Positions 1 to 7,307 of a stretch of DNA of 38,335 nt are shown piece after piece. The notes beneath the pieces were generated by a model. It made no database searches. It saw nothing but the letters and a program-made list of their open reading frames with translations, and was not told the origin of the DNA. This DNA comes from Bacteroidetes bacterium SW_9_63_38 (GTDB lineage: Bacteria > Bacteroidota > Rhodothermia > Rhodothermales > Salinibacteraceae): positions 1 to 38,335 of the forward strand of contig PXUA01000018.1 in the NCBI GenBank assembly GCA_003022435.1. The letters run 5' to 3'. Position numbers and translations under genes: made by a program. Positions within the stretch are counted from its first letter, which is position 1, and the number at the start of each line of letters is the position of its first letter.

Positions 1-339
1 AAAGCCGTCGGTGCCGACCAGGCCGTTCCAGGTGGTGCCGAACATGAGGCCGAACCCGACGCAGAAGAACACCAGCGCCCCGGCGGAGGCGTCCATGACA
101 TTCTTCATGATGATGTTGACCGCGTTCTTGGCCCGCGAGAAGCCGGCCTCCAGTAGCGCGAAGCCCGCCTGCATGAAGAAGACCAGGGCCGCGGCAATAA
201 TCGTCCAGACGTAGTTCAGATTCGTCTGAACCTCCTCCATGGCCTGCAGAACTTCAGGGTTCGGATCCGCCGCCATCACGGCAGGAGCGAAGGCCATTCC
301 GATTAGTGTGAGAAAAACGACGCGCAGTGACATAGACAT
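1..339 (-). CDS. amt: Ammonium transporter, N-terminal part (cut by window edge)
   Basis: Amt/Mep/Rh family channel for ammonium/ammonia uptake in the inner membrane. Only the first 113 codons lie in the window; the rest continues past position 1. The translation starts MSMSLRVVFLTLIGMAFAP with a cleavable signal peptide (AVMA|ADPN), then an N-terminal helix with VWTIIAAALVFFMQAGFALL and EAGFSRAKNAVN, which is the characteristic first transmembrane region of AmtB-type proteins, and VMDASAGALVFFCVGFG for helix two. Two in-frame ATGs (339 and 333) are possible starts; neither has a clear Shine-Dalgarno. No glnB/glnK is visible on this side. The family call is firm because these N-terminal motifs are very conserved; substrate and regulation rest on family knowledge. 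Confidence 0.93.
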   Translation of the reverse strand, partial: MSMSLRVVFLTLIGMAFAPAVMAADPNPEVLQAMEEVQTNLNYVWTIIAAALVFFMQAGFALLEAGFSRAKNAVNIIMKNVMDASAGALVFFCVGFGLMFGTTWNGLVGTDGF

Positions 340-775
340 AGGGCGAGAGAGCGTGTTGAGTGAGTGGGGTTCGAAAAAGGGACCGCTGGCTCCGCCTGAC
401 GCGCCCACTACCTTAGACGATTAGGGGCTCTATGTCAAATAATCCCGACCAGGAAGCGCTTTCGAACAAAATATTTCTTTCAAGGGCTCCAGAACTAAAC
501 ACACTAAATTGAAAGCACTTCCAGGGCACCAAAAACTGGAGCCTTTGGGCTCGACGTGAAGGATTGCCTCAGTTATTGGCGGAGAATGACTTGTATTTGG
601 CTTGATGTAGGGGTGAAAAGAGAATGAATGGGAGAAGTTTATGAAGGTTAAAAGGAGCGTGTTGAAGAATGTGCAAACTGAAGGCTAAGAGACGATGATC
701 CTCGAACGGAGGCATGAGTCGGTACTTTTGTAACCCATTTCAAAACGGTCCCCCCTCTGTCTCCTGAGAGAGACC
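340..775. other. Intergenic region upstream of amt, with inverted repeats
   Basis: No credible gene. The stretch is AT-richer than its surroundings (about 430-700) and should hold the amt promoter. It contains two interleaved inverted repeats: CTTTCAA (477-483) with TTGAAAG (509-515), and AAGGGCTCCAG (482-492) with CTGGAGCCTTT (536-546, one mismatch). They could form a structured leader or protein-binding region. I looked for a sigma-54 GG-N10-GC element on the amt strand; the nearest match has 12 bases between GG and GC, so I do not call one. Confidence 0.5.
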
Positions 776-2530
776 CTATCGGAGTCGTTTCATCTGGAGG
801 CAGCGCTTGAGCCACTGCTTCTTTCGGCGAAGCAGTTTGAGGCTCATGTCGGACTGCGGCGTGTGGAATCGCTCTTTCGCTTTCGCATGCACGTCGCGGA
901 CGTGAATGTCCATGCCCCGATCCTGAAGGGTGTGGGCCAGTCGGCTGGCCAGCGACGAACAGTCTTGACGGAGCTCTTCTTCCTGGGCGGATACGTCCAG
1001 CGAGTTTGGGTCGTTGAGCGACCCTGGGTCGGGACGGTCGAAGGGCTGTCGCTCCACCCGAAGGTTCGAGCCGGAGTCGTTGTCCTCGAGCTCCAATCGG
1101 TGCGTCTCAAAGTCGCTCTCATCGACCCCGGTGAGGGCCCACTCCGACCGCTCAGTATCCTCTGTAGTCTTCTCGGGCGGTGTCTCGTCGGTCTCGGCAC
1201 GTCGCTGAATCCCCTGCTGCACTTCCCGCGTCATCCAGTCGAGCGTGCCGGAAAGTCCGAGGTCTCCGGACGTGAACACGTCGCAGACGTTGGCCCCTTC
1301 ACTCCATTCGTCGTAGTACCGCATGCCCCGAAAGATCTGCTGCAGGGTCTTGGAGCGGGCACTGACAAGGTCGAGCTTCGCAATCACGCTGATCGTTTTG
1401 ATGTCGGTTCCCTCCCCAATCATGTCCACCTGCACCATGATGTCGATCTCCCCCTCCCGATAGGCGTCGAGGCGCCTCTCCCGCTCCTCGCGCGGCACAT
1501 CCTGCCCGATCCGGGTGGCCGAGAGCCACGAGTATCGGCGCTCGATGAAGTCGAGCACGTCGGCCGCGTGGCGGTTGCTCATGCAGGTCACCAGCATCTG
1601 GTGGTTGCGCACGTCACCGGCGCCAAAGAGCGTGGCCCGCTTCTCCTGCAGCCGCCCGACGGCGGGGCTCAGCAGGGTATCAAGGTACACATCGTGAAAG
1701 CGCAGGCTCTTACGGGCGAAGAACTGATCGAGGTGGTTGGGGTCGCGCCCCACCTCGTCCTGCAGCTCCGCCAGAGTAAACTCGACCTCGTCGCCGGTGT
1801 CCTCCTCCACCATCGTGATCGTGTAGTCGACCACGTGGGCCTCGATCCGCTTCAGGATTTCGCCTTCCGCGTGGGCGTCGCGCAGGCTGACCTCGTGGAG
1901 GGCCTTGTATTGGAGCCGCTCCTGCCCGCTGTCGGTGGTCACCGTCTCGTGGGGGACGCCGAAGAGCGGCTTGCCGTCGCTGCGGAGGGGCGTGCCCGAC
2001 AGGCCGATGAGGGACGTGTACGAGAGCTGCCCTACGGCATCCGACCACGCACTCTGCTCGGGCAAGTGGTGAATCTCGTCGAGCACAAATAGCGGATCGC
2101 CCCCCTGGCAGTACTTCTGTAGGCTCCGGTTGCCCGACTCCCCGCAGGTGTACTGGTAGGTGGCGATGACGATGGGAATTGGATTCTTCAGAAACACCCG
2201 ACTCGAATCGGCCACGCAGAACTGCATGGGCGGCGCGCCGATCCAGCGCAGCATGCGCGCCATCTCTTCGGTGTCGGCGTACTGGTCGCGCAGGTTGCCC
2301 CGAGGCACAAATACCACGAGCCGGTCGCAGAGGCCCATGCTCCACGCCAGCGAAAACGACGACAGCGCCGTCAGGGTCTTGCCGTACCCCGGCACAAAGA
2401 CCCCGAGATGATCGGTCCGCCCTTCCTGATACGCCTGCGCGAGCTTCAGCAGGAAGGCCCGCTGGCCGTGGCGAAACGAAAAGTCAGGGGCCGGATCGAT
2501 GCCGGGCAGATCGGCGACGGAGACAGACAT
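776..2530 (-). CDS. DEAD/DEAH-box superfamily II helicase
   Basis: Predicted ATP-dependent nucleic-acid helicase or translocase of 584 aa. The N-terminal RecA-like domain carries Walker A as VPGYGKT (about residues 46-52), Walker B/motif II as VLDEIHHLP, and motif III as GLSGTP. The C-terminal helicase domain has a motif V region MIGEGTDI and motif VI with QIFRGMR. The layout resembles Res-subunit/UvrB-like DEAD helicases of unknown role. After about residue 450 comes a charged Glu/Asp-rich tail ending in a basic stretch (KLLRRKKQWLKR). I chose the ATG at 2530 (MSVSVADLPG); the frame stays open 34 codons further upstream but that part is not family-like. It stands alone with repeat-rich DNA behind it, and no nuclease or methylase partner is adjacent. 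Exact function is unknown. Confidence 0.85.
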   Translation of the reverse strand: MSVSVADLPGIDPAPDFSFRHGQRAFLLKLAQAYQEGRTDHLGVFVPGYGKTLTALSSFSLAWSMGLCDRLVVFVPRGNLRDQYADTEEMARMLRWIGAPPMQFCVADSSRVFLKNPIPIVIATYQYTCGESGNRSLQKYCQGGDPLFVLDEIHHLPEQSAWSDAVGQLSYTSLIGLSGTPLRSDGKPLFGVPHETVTTDSGQERLQYKALHEVSLRDAHAEGEILKRIEAHVVDYTITMVEEDTGDEVEFTLAELQDEVGRDPNHLDQFFARKSLRFHDVYLDTLLSPAVGRLQEKRATLFGAGDVRNHQMLVTCMSNRHAADVLDFIERRYSWLSATRIGQDVPREERERRLDAYREGEIDIMVQVDMIGEGTDIKTISVIAKLDLVSARSKTLQQIFRGMRYYDEWSEGANVCDVFTSGDLGLSGTLDWMTREVQQGIQRRAETDETPPEKTTEDTERSEWALTGVDESDFETHRLELEDNDSGSNLRVERQPFDRPDPGSLNDPNSLDVSAQEEELRQDCSSLASRLAHTLQDRGMDIHVRDVHAKAKERFHTPQSDMSLKLLRRKKQWLKRCLQMKRLR

Positions 2531-3003
2531 GCGGTGTGGCGTGTGGGAGTGTAGAGGGGCAGACGGGAGTCGCACAGCCGTCGTTCCGATCACGGGTCCA
2601 ACAAGGATCAGCCGGCTGCGAATGGCCTGCACGGAAGTACTACTTCGCCGATGTCGAACGTATGAATCCCCCGGAAGAGGCGAAAGTCCCCAACCACAAT
2701 CTCACACCGTTTCCAAGCCCAGAGCGATCGCGTATTAAAAATTCGTCCCGAGCGAGGACAGCTCAACTGCCATTTTCTCATTCTGTGCCGTAAACGTATG
2801 TGCACATGTGGGTGTGTGGGTCGTCACGCACTGCTCGGAAGTACGATCGAATCGATTTCCTGTGCAACATGCAATCGCCCCGGCCATCCCCCAGGCCATT
2901 CGTCCCAAGATTCCAACGCCAGACGGTATGCTGCAGTGTCAACGCTAATTCTGTATACGGACGTGGGGAAGGAAAACCGTCCGGGAGTGCTGATCAACGA
3001 ACG

Positions 3004-3082
3004 ATTCGTATTGCGTAATCCGTATTGCGTGAGGCCGCCTGTGCATCGTGCGGGCTGCCGGGTCAGCAGTCACGCGTCACGT
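3004..3082. repeat. Heptad run plus 61-nt dispersed repeat, copy 1
   Basis: Four heptads (ATTCGTA, TTGCGTA, ATCCGTA, TTGCGTG; 3004-3031) run into a 61-nt sequence (3021-3081) that recurs ungapped at 28060-28120 with 50 of 61 positions equal. The shared core contains CTGC...GCAG around CCGGRTC and ends in TCACGNNTCACG. It lies directly before the left end of the element at 3088. Function unknown; it may be a diverged member of the heptad arrays. Confidence 0.7.
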
Positions 3083-3159
3083 CTTCAGAGCCTGTTTTGT
3101 GAGCAGATGCGAAGCCGAGACACAGTGGGCGAAGCTGCAAAATGGCGCCCAAATGTAAC

Positions 3160-3287
3160 CTAGTGCGGCTCCAAACGATCTTTTGGGGAAAGCAGTTTGC
3201 TATTGCTCCAAGCTCCAGCTTGAGGTATGGACGGACGAGGTTCGTCCAAAGCTCGATTGCACAACGGACCAGTTGAAGCTGCACTAG
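3160..3287. mobile_element. CTAG-bounded MITE, family A copy 1 (inside the 3088 element)
   Basis: A 128-bp element with ends CTAGTGCGGCTCCAA and, reverse complemented, CTAGTGCAGCTTCAA (15 bp, two mismatches). A second copy at 33054-33158 is nearly the same but 23 bp shorter; the extra block here (GGACGGACGAGGTTCGTCC plus AAAG) contains a small hairpin. It sits between blocks that are contiguous in the second copy of the host element, so it inserted into that element. The outer CTAG may be, or contain, the target duplication (CTAG or TA). Non-coding; mobilised only in trans, if at all. Confidence 0.8.
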
Positions 3288-3337
3288 ACACACTGGTGTG
3301 CCAGAGCGGAGCTACCAGGGAGGAGATTTTTGTAGGA

Positions 3338-3585
3338 TTATGAGATTAACCGCAGTACGCATTACTATTTTCGCGACGTATCGCCTTTCCCTAAAGAGAC
3401 GTGCATCCCGACGGCTGTCGCGGATGCACAAAAAAGATCAGGGCCACGCGGACCCACAAGGGGCCCCTGTGAAGAAGTGGCCTAATGCTCTTCTCCGCTC
3501 CTCTGAAATTTCTCAAACTCACTCGCGTTCAAACATGAGAAATTTCGGCTTCTGTTTGGGCAGCATCCGGTATCTAATCTCATAA
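3338..3585. mobile_element. Inverted-repeat insert inside the 3088 element
   Basis: A 248-bp AT-richer segment bounded by perfect 11-bp inverted repeats TTATGAGATTA (3338-3348) and TAATCTCATAA (3575-3585). It separates the ACCAGGGAGGAGAT and TCTCCAATGCAG blocks, which are only a few bases apart in the copy at 20.6 kb. Inside is a further perfect 11-bp inverted repeat, GAAATTTCTCA (3505-3515) with TGAGAAATTTC (3536-3546). It also holds a CCCGACGGCTGTCGCGGATGCACAA-type block that matches a block located elsewhere in the second copy of the host element. Probably a third MITE-like insertion or a rearrangement; no coding sequence. Confidence 0.55.
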
Positions 3586-3769
3586 AGGCACATAGGTCTC
3601 CAATGCAGAAGCCATTTTGCGCTGAGAACGAGGCCATCTAGATGGCCGCGACCGAGTACTCGTCGGAGTGGCCGCAGATGTCTCGCCAAACAGGTTCTCA
3701 CGAATTAGGCCAAGAATGCGTACGGAATGATCCGACGTGCGCATTGACGATTGACGCTGCAATACCTTC

Positions 3770-3833
3770 CAACGCCTAACGCCCTCACGCACAAACGCAA
3801 CAACGCACAAACGCAACAACGCCCAAACGCAAC
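3770..3833. repeat. Octad repeat array abutting the menB stop codon
   Basis: Units on the plus strand are CAACGCC, TAACGCC, CTCACGC and then five 8-mers (ACAAACGC, AACAACGC, ACAAACGC, AACAACGC, CCAAACGC). The array ends within a few bases of the menB stop, so it is transcribed as the first part of the menB 3' UTR. It is one of at least eight such arrays in the window, each with its own unit sequence. Confidence 0.75.
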
Positions 3834-4727
3834 TTAGTAATGCCAGGGCACGTCGCTCCAGTCCGGCTCGCGCCCTTCCAGAAAGGCATCGCGCCCCTCC
3901 TGCGCCTCGTCGGTCATGTACGCCAGGCGCGTCGCCTCGCCCGCAAACACCTGCTGTCCCACCATCCCGTCGTCGGCCATGTTGAAGGCGTACTTGAGCA
4001 TGCGCACCGCCGTGGGACTCTTGCCGTTGATCGTCTCGGCCCAGTCGAGCGCCGTGGATTCCAGGTCCTCGTGCGGCACCGCCTCGTTGGCCATACCCAT
4101 ATCGACGGCTTCTTCAGCGGAGTAATTCTTGCCGAGGAAGAAAATCTCGCGGGCCTTCTTCTGGCCCACCTGCCGCGCCAGCAGCGCCGAGCCGAACCCG
4201 CCGTCGAAGCTGGCCACATCGGGATCGGTCTGCTTAAACGTTGCGTGCTCCGCACTGGCAATCGTGAGGTCGCAGATGACGTGCAGGCTGTGTCCCCCGC
4301 CCACGGCCCACCCCGGCACCACGGCAATAACCACTTTCGGCATGAATCGGATGAGCCGCTGCACCTCCAGAATGTGCAGTCGGCCCGGCTGCGTCTCATC
4401 AGTCTCGCCCTTCTCGTTCTCGTACTGGTACCCGTCCTTGCCCCGGATCTGCTGGTCGCCCCCCGATGAAAACGCCCACTTCCCGTGCTTCTCGGACGGC
4501 CCGTTGCCGGTGAGCAAGACGCACCCCACGTCTGCACTCTGTCGGGCGTGGTCGAGCGCCTGGTACAGTTCATCCACCGTCGGCGGCCGGAAGGCGTTCA
4601 GCACCTCGGGCCGGTCAAAGGCAATGCGCACGGTCCCGTGGTCGTCGGCACGATGGTAGGTAATGTCCTCGAAGTCGAAGCCCTCAACGGGCGTCCAGGC
4701 CTCAGAATCGAAGATAGCAGAAACCAT
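3834..4727 (-). CDS. menB: 1,4-dihydroxy-2-naphthoyl-CoA synthase
   Basis: Crotonase-fold enzyme of menaquinone (vitamin K2) synthesis. It closes o-succinylbenzoyl-CoA into 1,4-dihydroxy-2-naphthoyl-CoA in the cytoplasm. The 297-aa product, slightly longer than typical MenB, shows the family signatures: VRIAFDRPEVLNAFRP, the oxyanion-hole segment AFSSGGDQQIRGKDGY, VVIAVVPGWAVGGGHSLHV, and TFKQTDPDVASFDGGFGSAL. It ends in DWSDVPWHY. I start it at the ATG at 4727 (MVSAIFDSEAW); the frame is open 17 codons more with no family similarity. No Shine-Dalgarno is seen. No other men gene is adjacent. The stop codon touches an octad repeat array. Confidence 0.95.
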   Translation of the reverse strand: MVSAIFDSEAWTPVEGFDFEDITYHRADDHGTVRIAFDRPEVLNAFRPPTVDELYQALDHARQSADVGCVLLTGNGPSEKHGKWAFSSGGDQQIRGKDGYQYENEKGETDETQPGRLHILEVQRLIRFMPKVVIAVVPGWAVGGGHSLHVICDLTIASAEHATFKQTDPDVASFDGGFGSALLARQVGQKKAREIFFLGKNYSAEEAVDMGMANEAVPHEDLESTALDWAETINGKSPTAVRMLKYAFNMADDGMVGQQVFAGEATRLAYMTDEAQEGRDAFLEGREPDWSDVPWHY

Positions 4728-5056
4728 TGCGACGGGGAAACTGGAAAAAAGGGCGAATGGATTTTTCGACTGGATCAATCAACATAACGGTTAGCATCCG
4801 CGGAGGCTACCGCACGGATCGCTCCTGCAGCCGGCTCCGTGATATGATTTCGGAAAAGGACTTCCGTTTCTCAGATCGTTCCCGTACCGTGTACGGTGGA
4901 CACCCTCCGCTCCCGTCGGGAGGCCGGGGAGGACGATTCCCGCACACGGGTGCCATTCCTGAACCGTCCAACGGAAAACGCTGCGAGCCGAACGCTCCGG
5001 CCCCCTCGGACCTCGCTTTCTCTGCTGCCCTTTTACACCGTCCCTCTTACCGCCTT
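4728..5056. other. Divergent intergenic region menB / Spo0M-like gene
   Basis: This 329-bp stretch should carry promoters for both neighbours. The frame of the downstream gene is open through it, but the encoded residues are low-complexity and unlike the family. The features I can see are a dyad at 4882-4896 and a short hairpin CTCCC-GTC-GGGAG near 4908-4920. Confidence 0.5.
4882..4896. promoter_or_regulatory. Dyad CCGTAC-CGT-GTACGG, possible operator
   Basis: A perfect 6-bp inverted repeat with a 3-nt spacer lies between the divergent genes menB and the Spo0M-like gene. Its size and place fit a dimeric regulator's binding site or a small mRNA hairpin; no regulator is identified. Confidence 0.3.
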
Positions 5057-5809
5057 ATGTCCATCCTCACCCGCATCGGCATCGGTTCGGCCACGATCGA
5101 CCTGATTCCAGAGACCACGACCGTCCCGCTCGGCGGCGAGATTCCGGCGTCGCTGGAGCTGACGGGCGGCGCCAGCTCCCAGACCGCCAAGGACATCGAA
5201 ATTGCCCTGATCACCCGGTACAAAGCCGAGGGCGCCGAAGATGCTGAGGACAATACGTTCTGGAAGCAGTATGGACTCTGGGAAATGGAGGTCGAGGACC
5301 CCCTCGTCGTCGACCCAGACGATGATCGGACTGTGGAGGTGCCCTCCATCCAGGTGCCCCGCTCCGCCCCCGTCACAATGGGCGACACGACCATCTGGAT
5401 CCAAACGGCCCTCGACATCAGCTGGGCCGTCGACCCCTCCGACGTCGACCAAATCGAGGTCCAGCCGAACCCCCTCCTTCGAGCCGTCCTCGACGCCCTG
5501 GAAGCTCACCTCGACCTCCGACTTTTGACCATCGAGAACGTTGAGACCCAGGAGGCCCTGGCCCCGCATCCGTTCGTGCAGCGGTTTCGGTTCGACGGCG
5601 GCGACGGCCCGTTTGCGGACACGCTCGACCGGCTGGACGTGATGCCGATCCAGACCGACGACGAGGACGGCCTCACGCTGCTGTTCCGCGTGGACCGGCT
5701 CGGGGACAACCCCGTCGGGGACAAGCGCGACGGCCGCTTCCACATCGAGCCCCCCGACGCCGAGGCCATCGCCCGTCGGCTGAAGGAGGAGATCGAACGT
5801 CGGCTGTAG
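5057..5809 (+). CDS. Spo0M-like (SpoOM) family protein
   Basis: A 250-aa cytoplasmic protein of the sporulation-control Spo0M family, arrestin-like beta-sandwich proteins found also in non-sporulating bacteria, where the role is unclear. The N-terminus MSILTRIGIGSATIDLIPET followed by VPLGGEIPASLELTGG and a GLWEMEVEDPL segment is typical, as is the second half with the basic-acidic FVQRFRFDGGDGPF. It is strongly acidic (many Asp/Glu), consistent with a halophile. I start at ATG 5057; longer in-frame starts are open up to 4727 but the added residues are non-conserved. It converges on the next gene with only 10 bp between stops. Family confident, cellular role not. Confidence 0.8.
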   Translation: MSILTRIGIGSATIDLIPETTTVPLGGEIPASLELTGGASSQTAKDIEIALITRYKAEGAEDAEDNTFWKQYGLWEMEVEDPLVVDPDDDRTVEVPSIQVPRSAPVTMGDTTIWIQTALDISWAVDPSDVDQIEVQPNPLLRAVLDALEAHLDLRLLTIENVETQEALAPHPFVQRFRFDGGDGPFADTLDRLDVMPIQTDDEDGLTLLFRVDRLGDNPVGDKRDGRFHIEPPDAEAIARRLKEEIERRL

Positions 5810-5819
5810 AGAACATCTT

Positions 5820-6932
5820 CTACCGGGCCGGTCCGGAAACAGAGGCTGTCGGCCCACCGGGAGCGGGGCGGCGAAACCAGCGTCGCAACGCCGCCTCTGC
5901 GGGCTTTCCCTGCGGCGTGAACCCCGTGGGTCGGTCGCTGTCGTGCGCCGGGTGCCACTTCCAGATGACGGCGCCCGCAAACCACGGCACGCCACTCATG
6001 GTGGACAGAAACGCCTCGTAGCAGCGCGCCTGCAGACTGGAGTCCGGCGGCACGTCCCCGTCCTGCTCCGGCCAGCGCCACGGCGCCGCCGCGGCACTCG
6101 GAGCACTGCGGTACCCGATTTCGGTCAACAATACCGGCTTCTCAGTGCGACGACGCACATCTTCAAGAGCGCGGCGGTGACCTCGCCACCGGGCCCGGAG
6201 GGTGTCGAGGGATGGATTCTCATTCTCCGTGAGCGGAAAGTACGCCTGCACGCCCACGTAGTCGAGGGCATCCCAGAACGTAATCTTTCGGTACTCCTCA
6301 TGCCAGTTGGCGGCGTAGGTCAAATCGCCGTCGTATACGGTGCGTACCGTGTCGGCAAGGGTCCGCCAGTAGCCGGGCCGCGTGGTGGACAGTTGCGACA
6401 GCTCGGTGCCCAGCACGAGCAGGTCAGCGTCAATCTGCTGGGCGAGACGGGCGTACACCATCAGAAACCGCCGGTAGCTCCGCGCCCATTGCCTCCATGC
6501 TGCCGGTCGATGGAAGGCAATCTCGCTGCGATCCTGGGCCTCGTCGTATCCGCTCACCCAGAGGTGCGGCTTCAGAATGATCTCCATCCCCAGCGTGTCG
6601 GCCTGCCGGGCCAGCGCCCGGATGCCGCGGTGCGACTCGCTGTACCACCCGTCCGCGGTGTCAATTCGAACGCGCGGACCATCGACTGCCCGCTGCCACC
6701 CGAACGCAACGAGCGTGATGTGGGTAACCCCCAGTTCGGAGAGGTGAACCAGCAACTCCGGGTTGGGGCGGCGACGCGCATCCACCGTTACCGACCGGAT
6801 GGAGAAGGCCGGACGGGCCGCTGCGGTGTCGGACATCGCGGTCGACGAGGCTCCCGAGGGATCCGAGGATCCCGAATCCGCACAGCCGACGATCACCGCG
6901 ACGCCCACCAAAAGAACAAGCCAGCGACCCAT
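5820..6932 (-). CDS. Lipoprotein with GH113-like TIM-barrel glycosidase domain
   Basis: A 370-aa exported protein. The N-terminus MGRWLVLLVGVAVIVGCADS is a lipoprotein signal with the lipobox VIVGC (Cys17). The mature part reads as a (beta/alpha)8 barrel of the GH113 / glycosidase-like type: ELGVTHITLVAFGWQ, EIILKPHLWV, DLLVLGTELSQLS (likely acid/base Glu in GTEL), DYVGVQAYFPL, PVLLTEIGYRS (likely nucleophile Glu in TEIGY), and a closing FAGAVIWKWHP strand. In the family these enzymes cleave beta-mannan-type links, but the substrate here cannot be read from sequence. The start at 6932 is chosen for the signal peptide; upstream open frame to 7073 lacks one. It is tail-to-tail with the Spo0M-like gene. 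Confidence 0.75.
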   Translation of the reverse strand: MGRWLVLLVGVAVIVGCADSGSSDPSGASSTAMSDTAAARPAFSIRSVTVDARRRPNPELLVHLSELGVTHITLVAFGWQRAVDGPRVRIDTADGWYSESHRGIRALARQADTLGMEIILKPHLWVSGYDEAQDRSEIAFHRPAAWRQWARSYRRFLMVYARLAQQIDADLLVLGTELSQLSTTRPGYWRTLADTVRTVYDGDLTYAANWHEEYRKITFWDALDYVGVQAYFPLTENENPSLDTLRARWRGHRRALEDVRRRTEKPVLLTEIGYRSAPSAAAAPWRWPEQDGDVPPDSSLQARCYEAFLSTMSGVPWFAGAVIWKWHPAHDSDRPTGFTPQGKPAEAALRRWFRRPAPGGPTASVSGPAR

Positions 6933-7307
6933 ATCAAAAGCAACGCTCGATGCAAAGGATCGGCTACAACTGTTCGAATCTGCCCATGTTGCTGTTTCCC
7001 TACGGCATTCGCATTTTGCCCTCCGACACACACGAGAGGAAGGGAAGAACACGGCGTGACGGCCTCCATACATCCATACTTCCGCTCAATTCGAGCAACC
7101 GGGCCACTCAACGGCAAAATCGTCTCCTACATTCTTGTCCTCGCCGGAACCCTCCCCGAACGAACACTCGTTGACATTCTGGTTTCGGCAAAACGGAGTC
7201 CCCGTTGCTCCCGCAATCTCGCCCCCATCCTACAACTCACACCGCGCAACCCCTAACCCACAACGCATAACCCCTAACGCGCAACGCCCAACGCACAACG
7301 CTTCGTC
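6933..7307. other. Divergent intergenic region GH113-like / lhgO
   Basis: Should contain the promoters of both neighbours. The part next to lhgO is a heptad array (7233-7302). Nothing recognisable in 6933-7230. Confidence 0.5.
7233..7302. repeat. Heptad array immediately before the lhgO start
   Basis: Ten consecutive 7-bp units: CAACTCA, CACCGCG, CAACCCC, TAACCCA, CAACGCA, TAACCCC, TAACGCG, CAACGCC, CAACGCA, CAACGCT. Five bases later comes the ATG at 7308. The array thus fills the whole 5' leader where a ribosome binding site would lie and contains no purine-rich Shine-Dalgarno. Confidence 0.8.

Larger units (their letters stand above)
3088..3697. mobile_element. MITE-like element, family B copy 1 (composite, with nested inserts)
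   Basis: The left end GAGCCTGTTTTGTGAG (3088) and the reverse complement of the right end GAACCTGTTTGGCGAG (3697) form imperfect terminal inverted repeats, flanked on both sides by TCA (3085-3087 and 3698-3700), a 3-bp target duplication of TNA type. A second copy lies at 20562-20863 with the same end and internal blocks: GCCGAGACAMAGTGGGCGAAG, ACCAGGGAGGAGAT, TCTCCAATGCAGAAGCC, GCGCTGAGAACGAGGCC, and the 16-bp palindrome GGCCATCTAGATGGCC (3632-3647). Copy 1 is longer because it carries two inserts. No transposase frame is present, so it would depend on an enzyme encoded elsewhere. TNA duplications and GAGNCTGTTT-like ends recall the IS1031 group of IS5; that parent is an inference. Confidence 0.75.
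2531..3833. other. 1.3 kb gene-free, repeat-filled intergenic region
   Basis: No open frame here looks like a protein. The first part (2531-3000) shows nothing I can name. From 3004 on it is packed with repeats: a heptad stretch and 61-nt repeat (3004-3082), a composite MITE-like element with a second and a third insert inside it (3088-3697), and an octad array (3770-3833) that runs into the menB stop codon. The third insert (3338-3585) is AT-rich. This is the densest repeat zone of the window together with 20.2-21.1 kb. Confidence 0.75.

Noticed and set aside
700..775. Terminator after the helicase (GTCTC/GAGAC hairpin)
   Set aside because: The stem is short and the following sequence has only a weak T run, so it is not called.
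863..2092. Long plus-strand open frame (about 409 codons) opposite the helicase
   Set aside because: It is a high-GC shadow of the helicase gene: the helicase frame carries clear motifs, while this one shows none.
776..2530. Helicase as part of a defence or restriction system
   Set aside because: No nuclease, methylase or other defence gene is adjacent; only repeats and housekeeping genes surround it.
3063..3293. Short minus-strand frame in the 3.1 kb region, similar in part (RPLCLG) to one at 20.4-20.8 kb
   Set aside because: The similarity comes from the shared MITE sequence, the frames are broken by the inserts, and no protein motif is visible.
3088..3697. Complete insertion sequence
   Set aside because: No transposase frame or DDE motif; only inverted ends and structured non-coding DNA.
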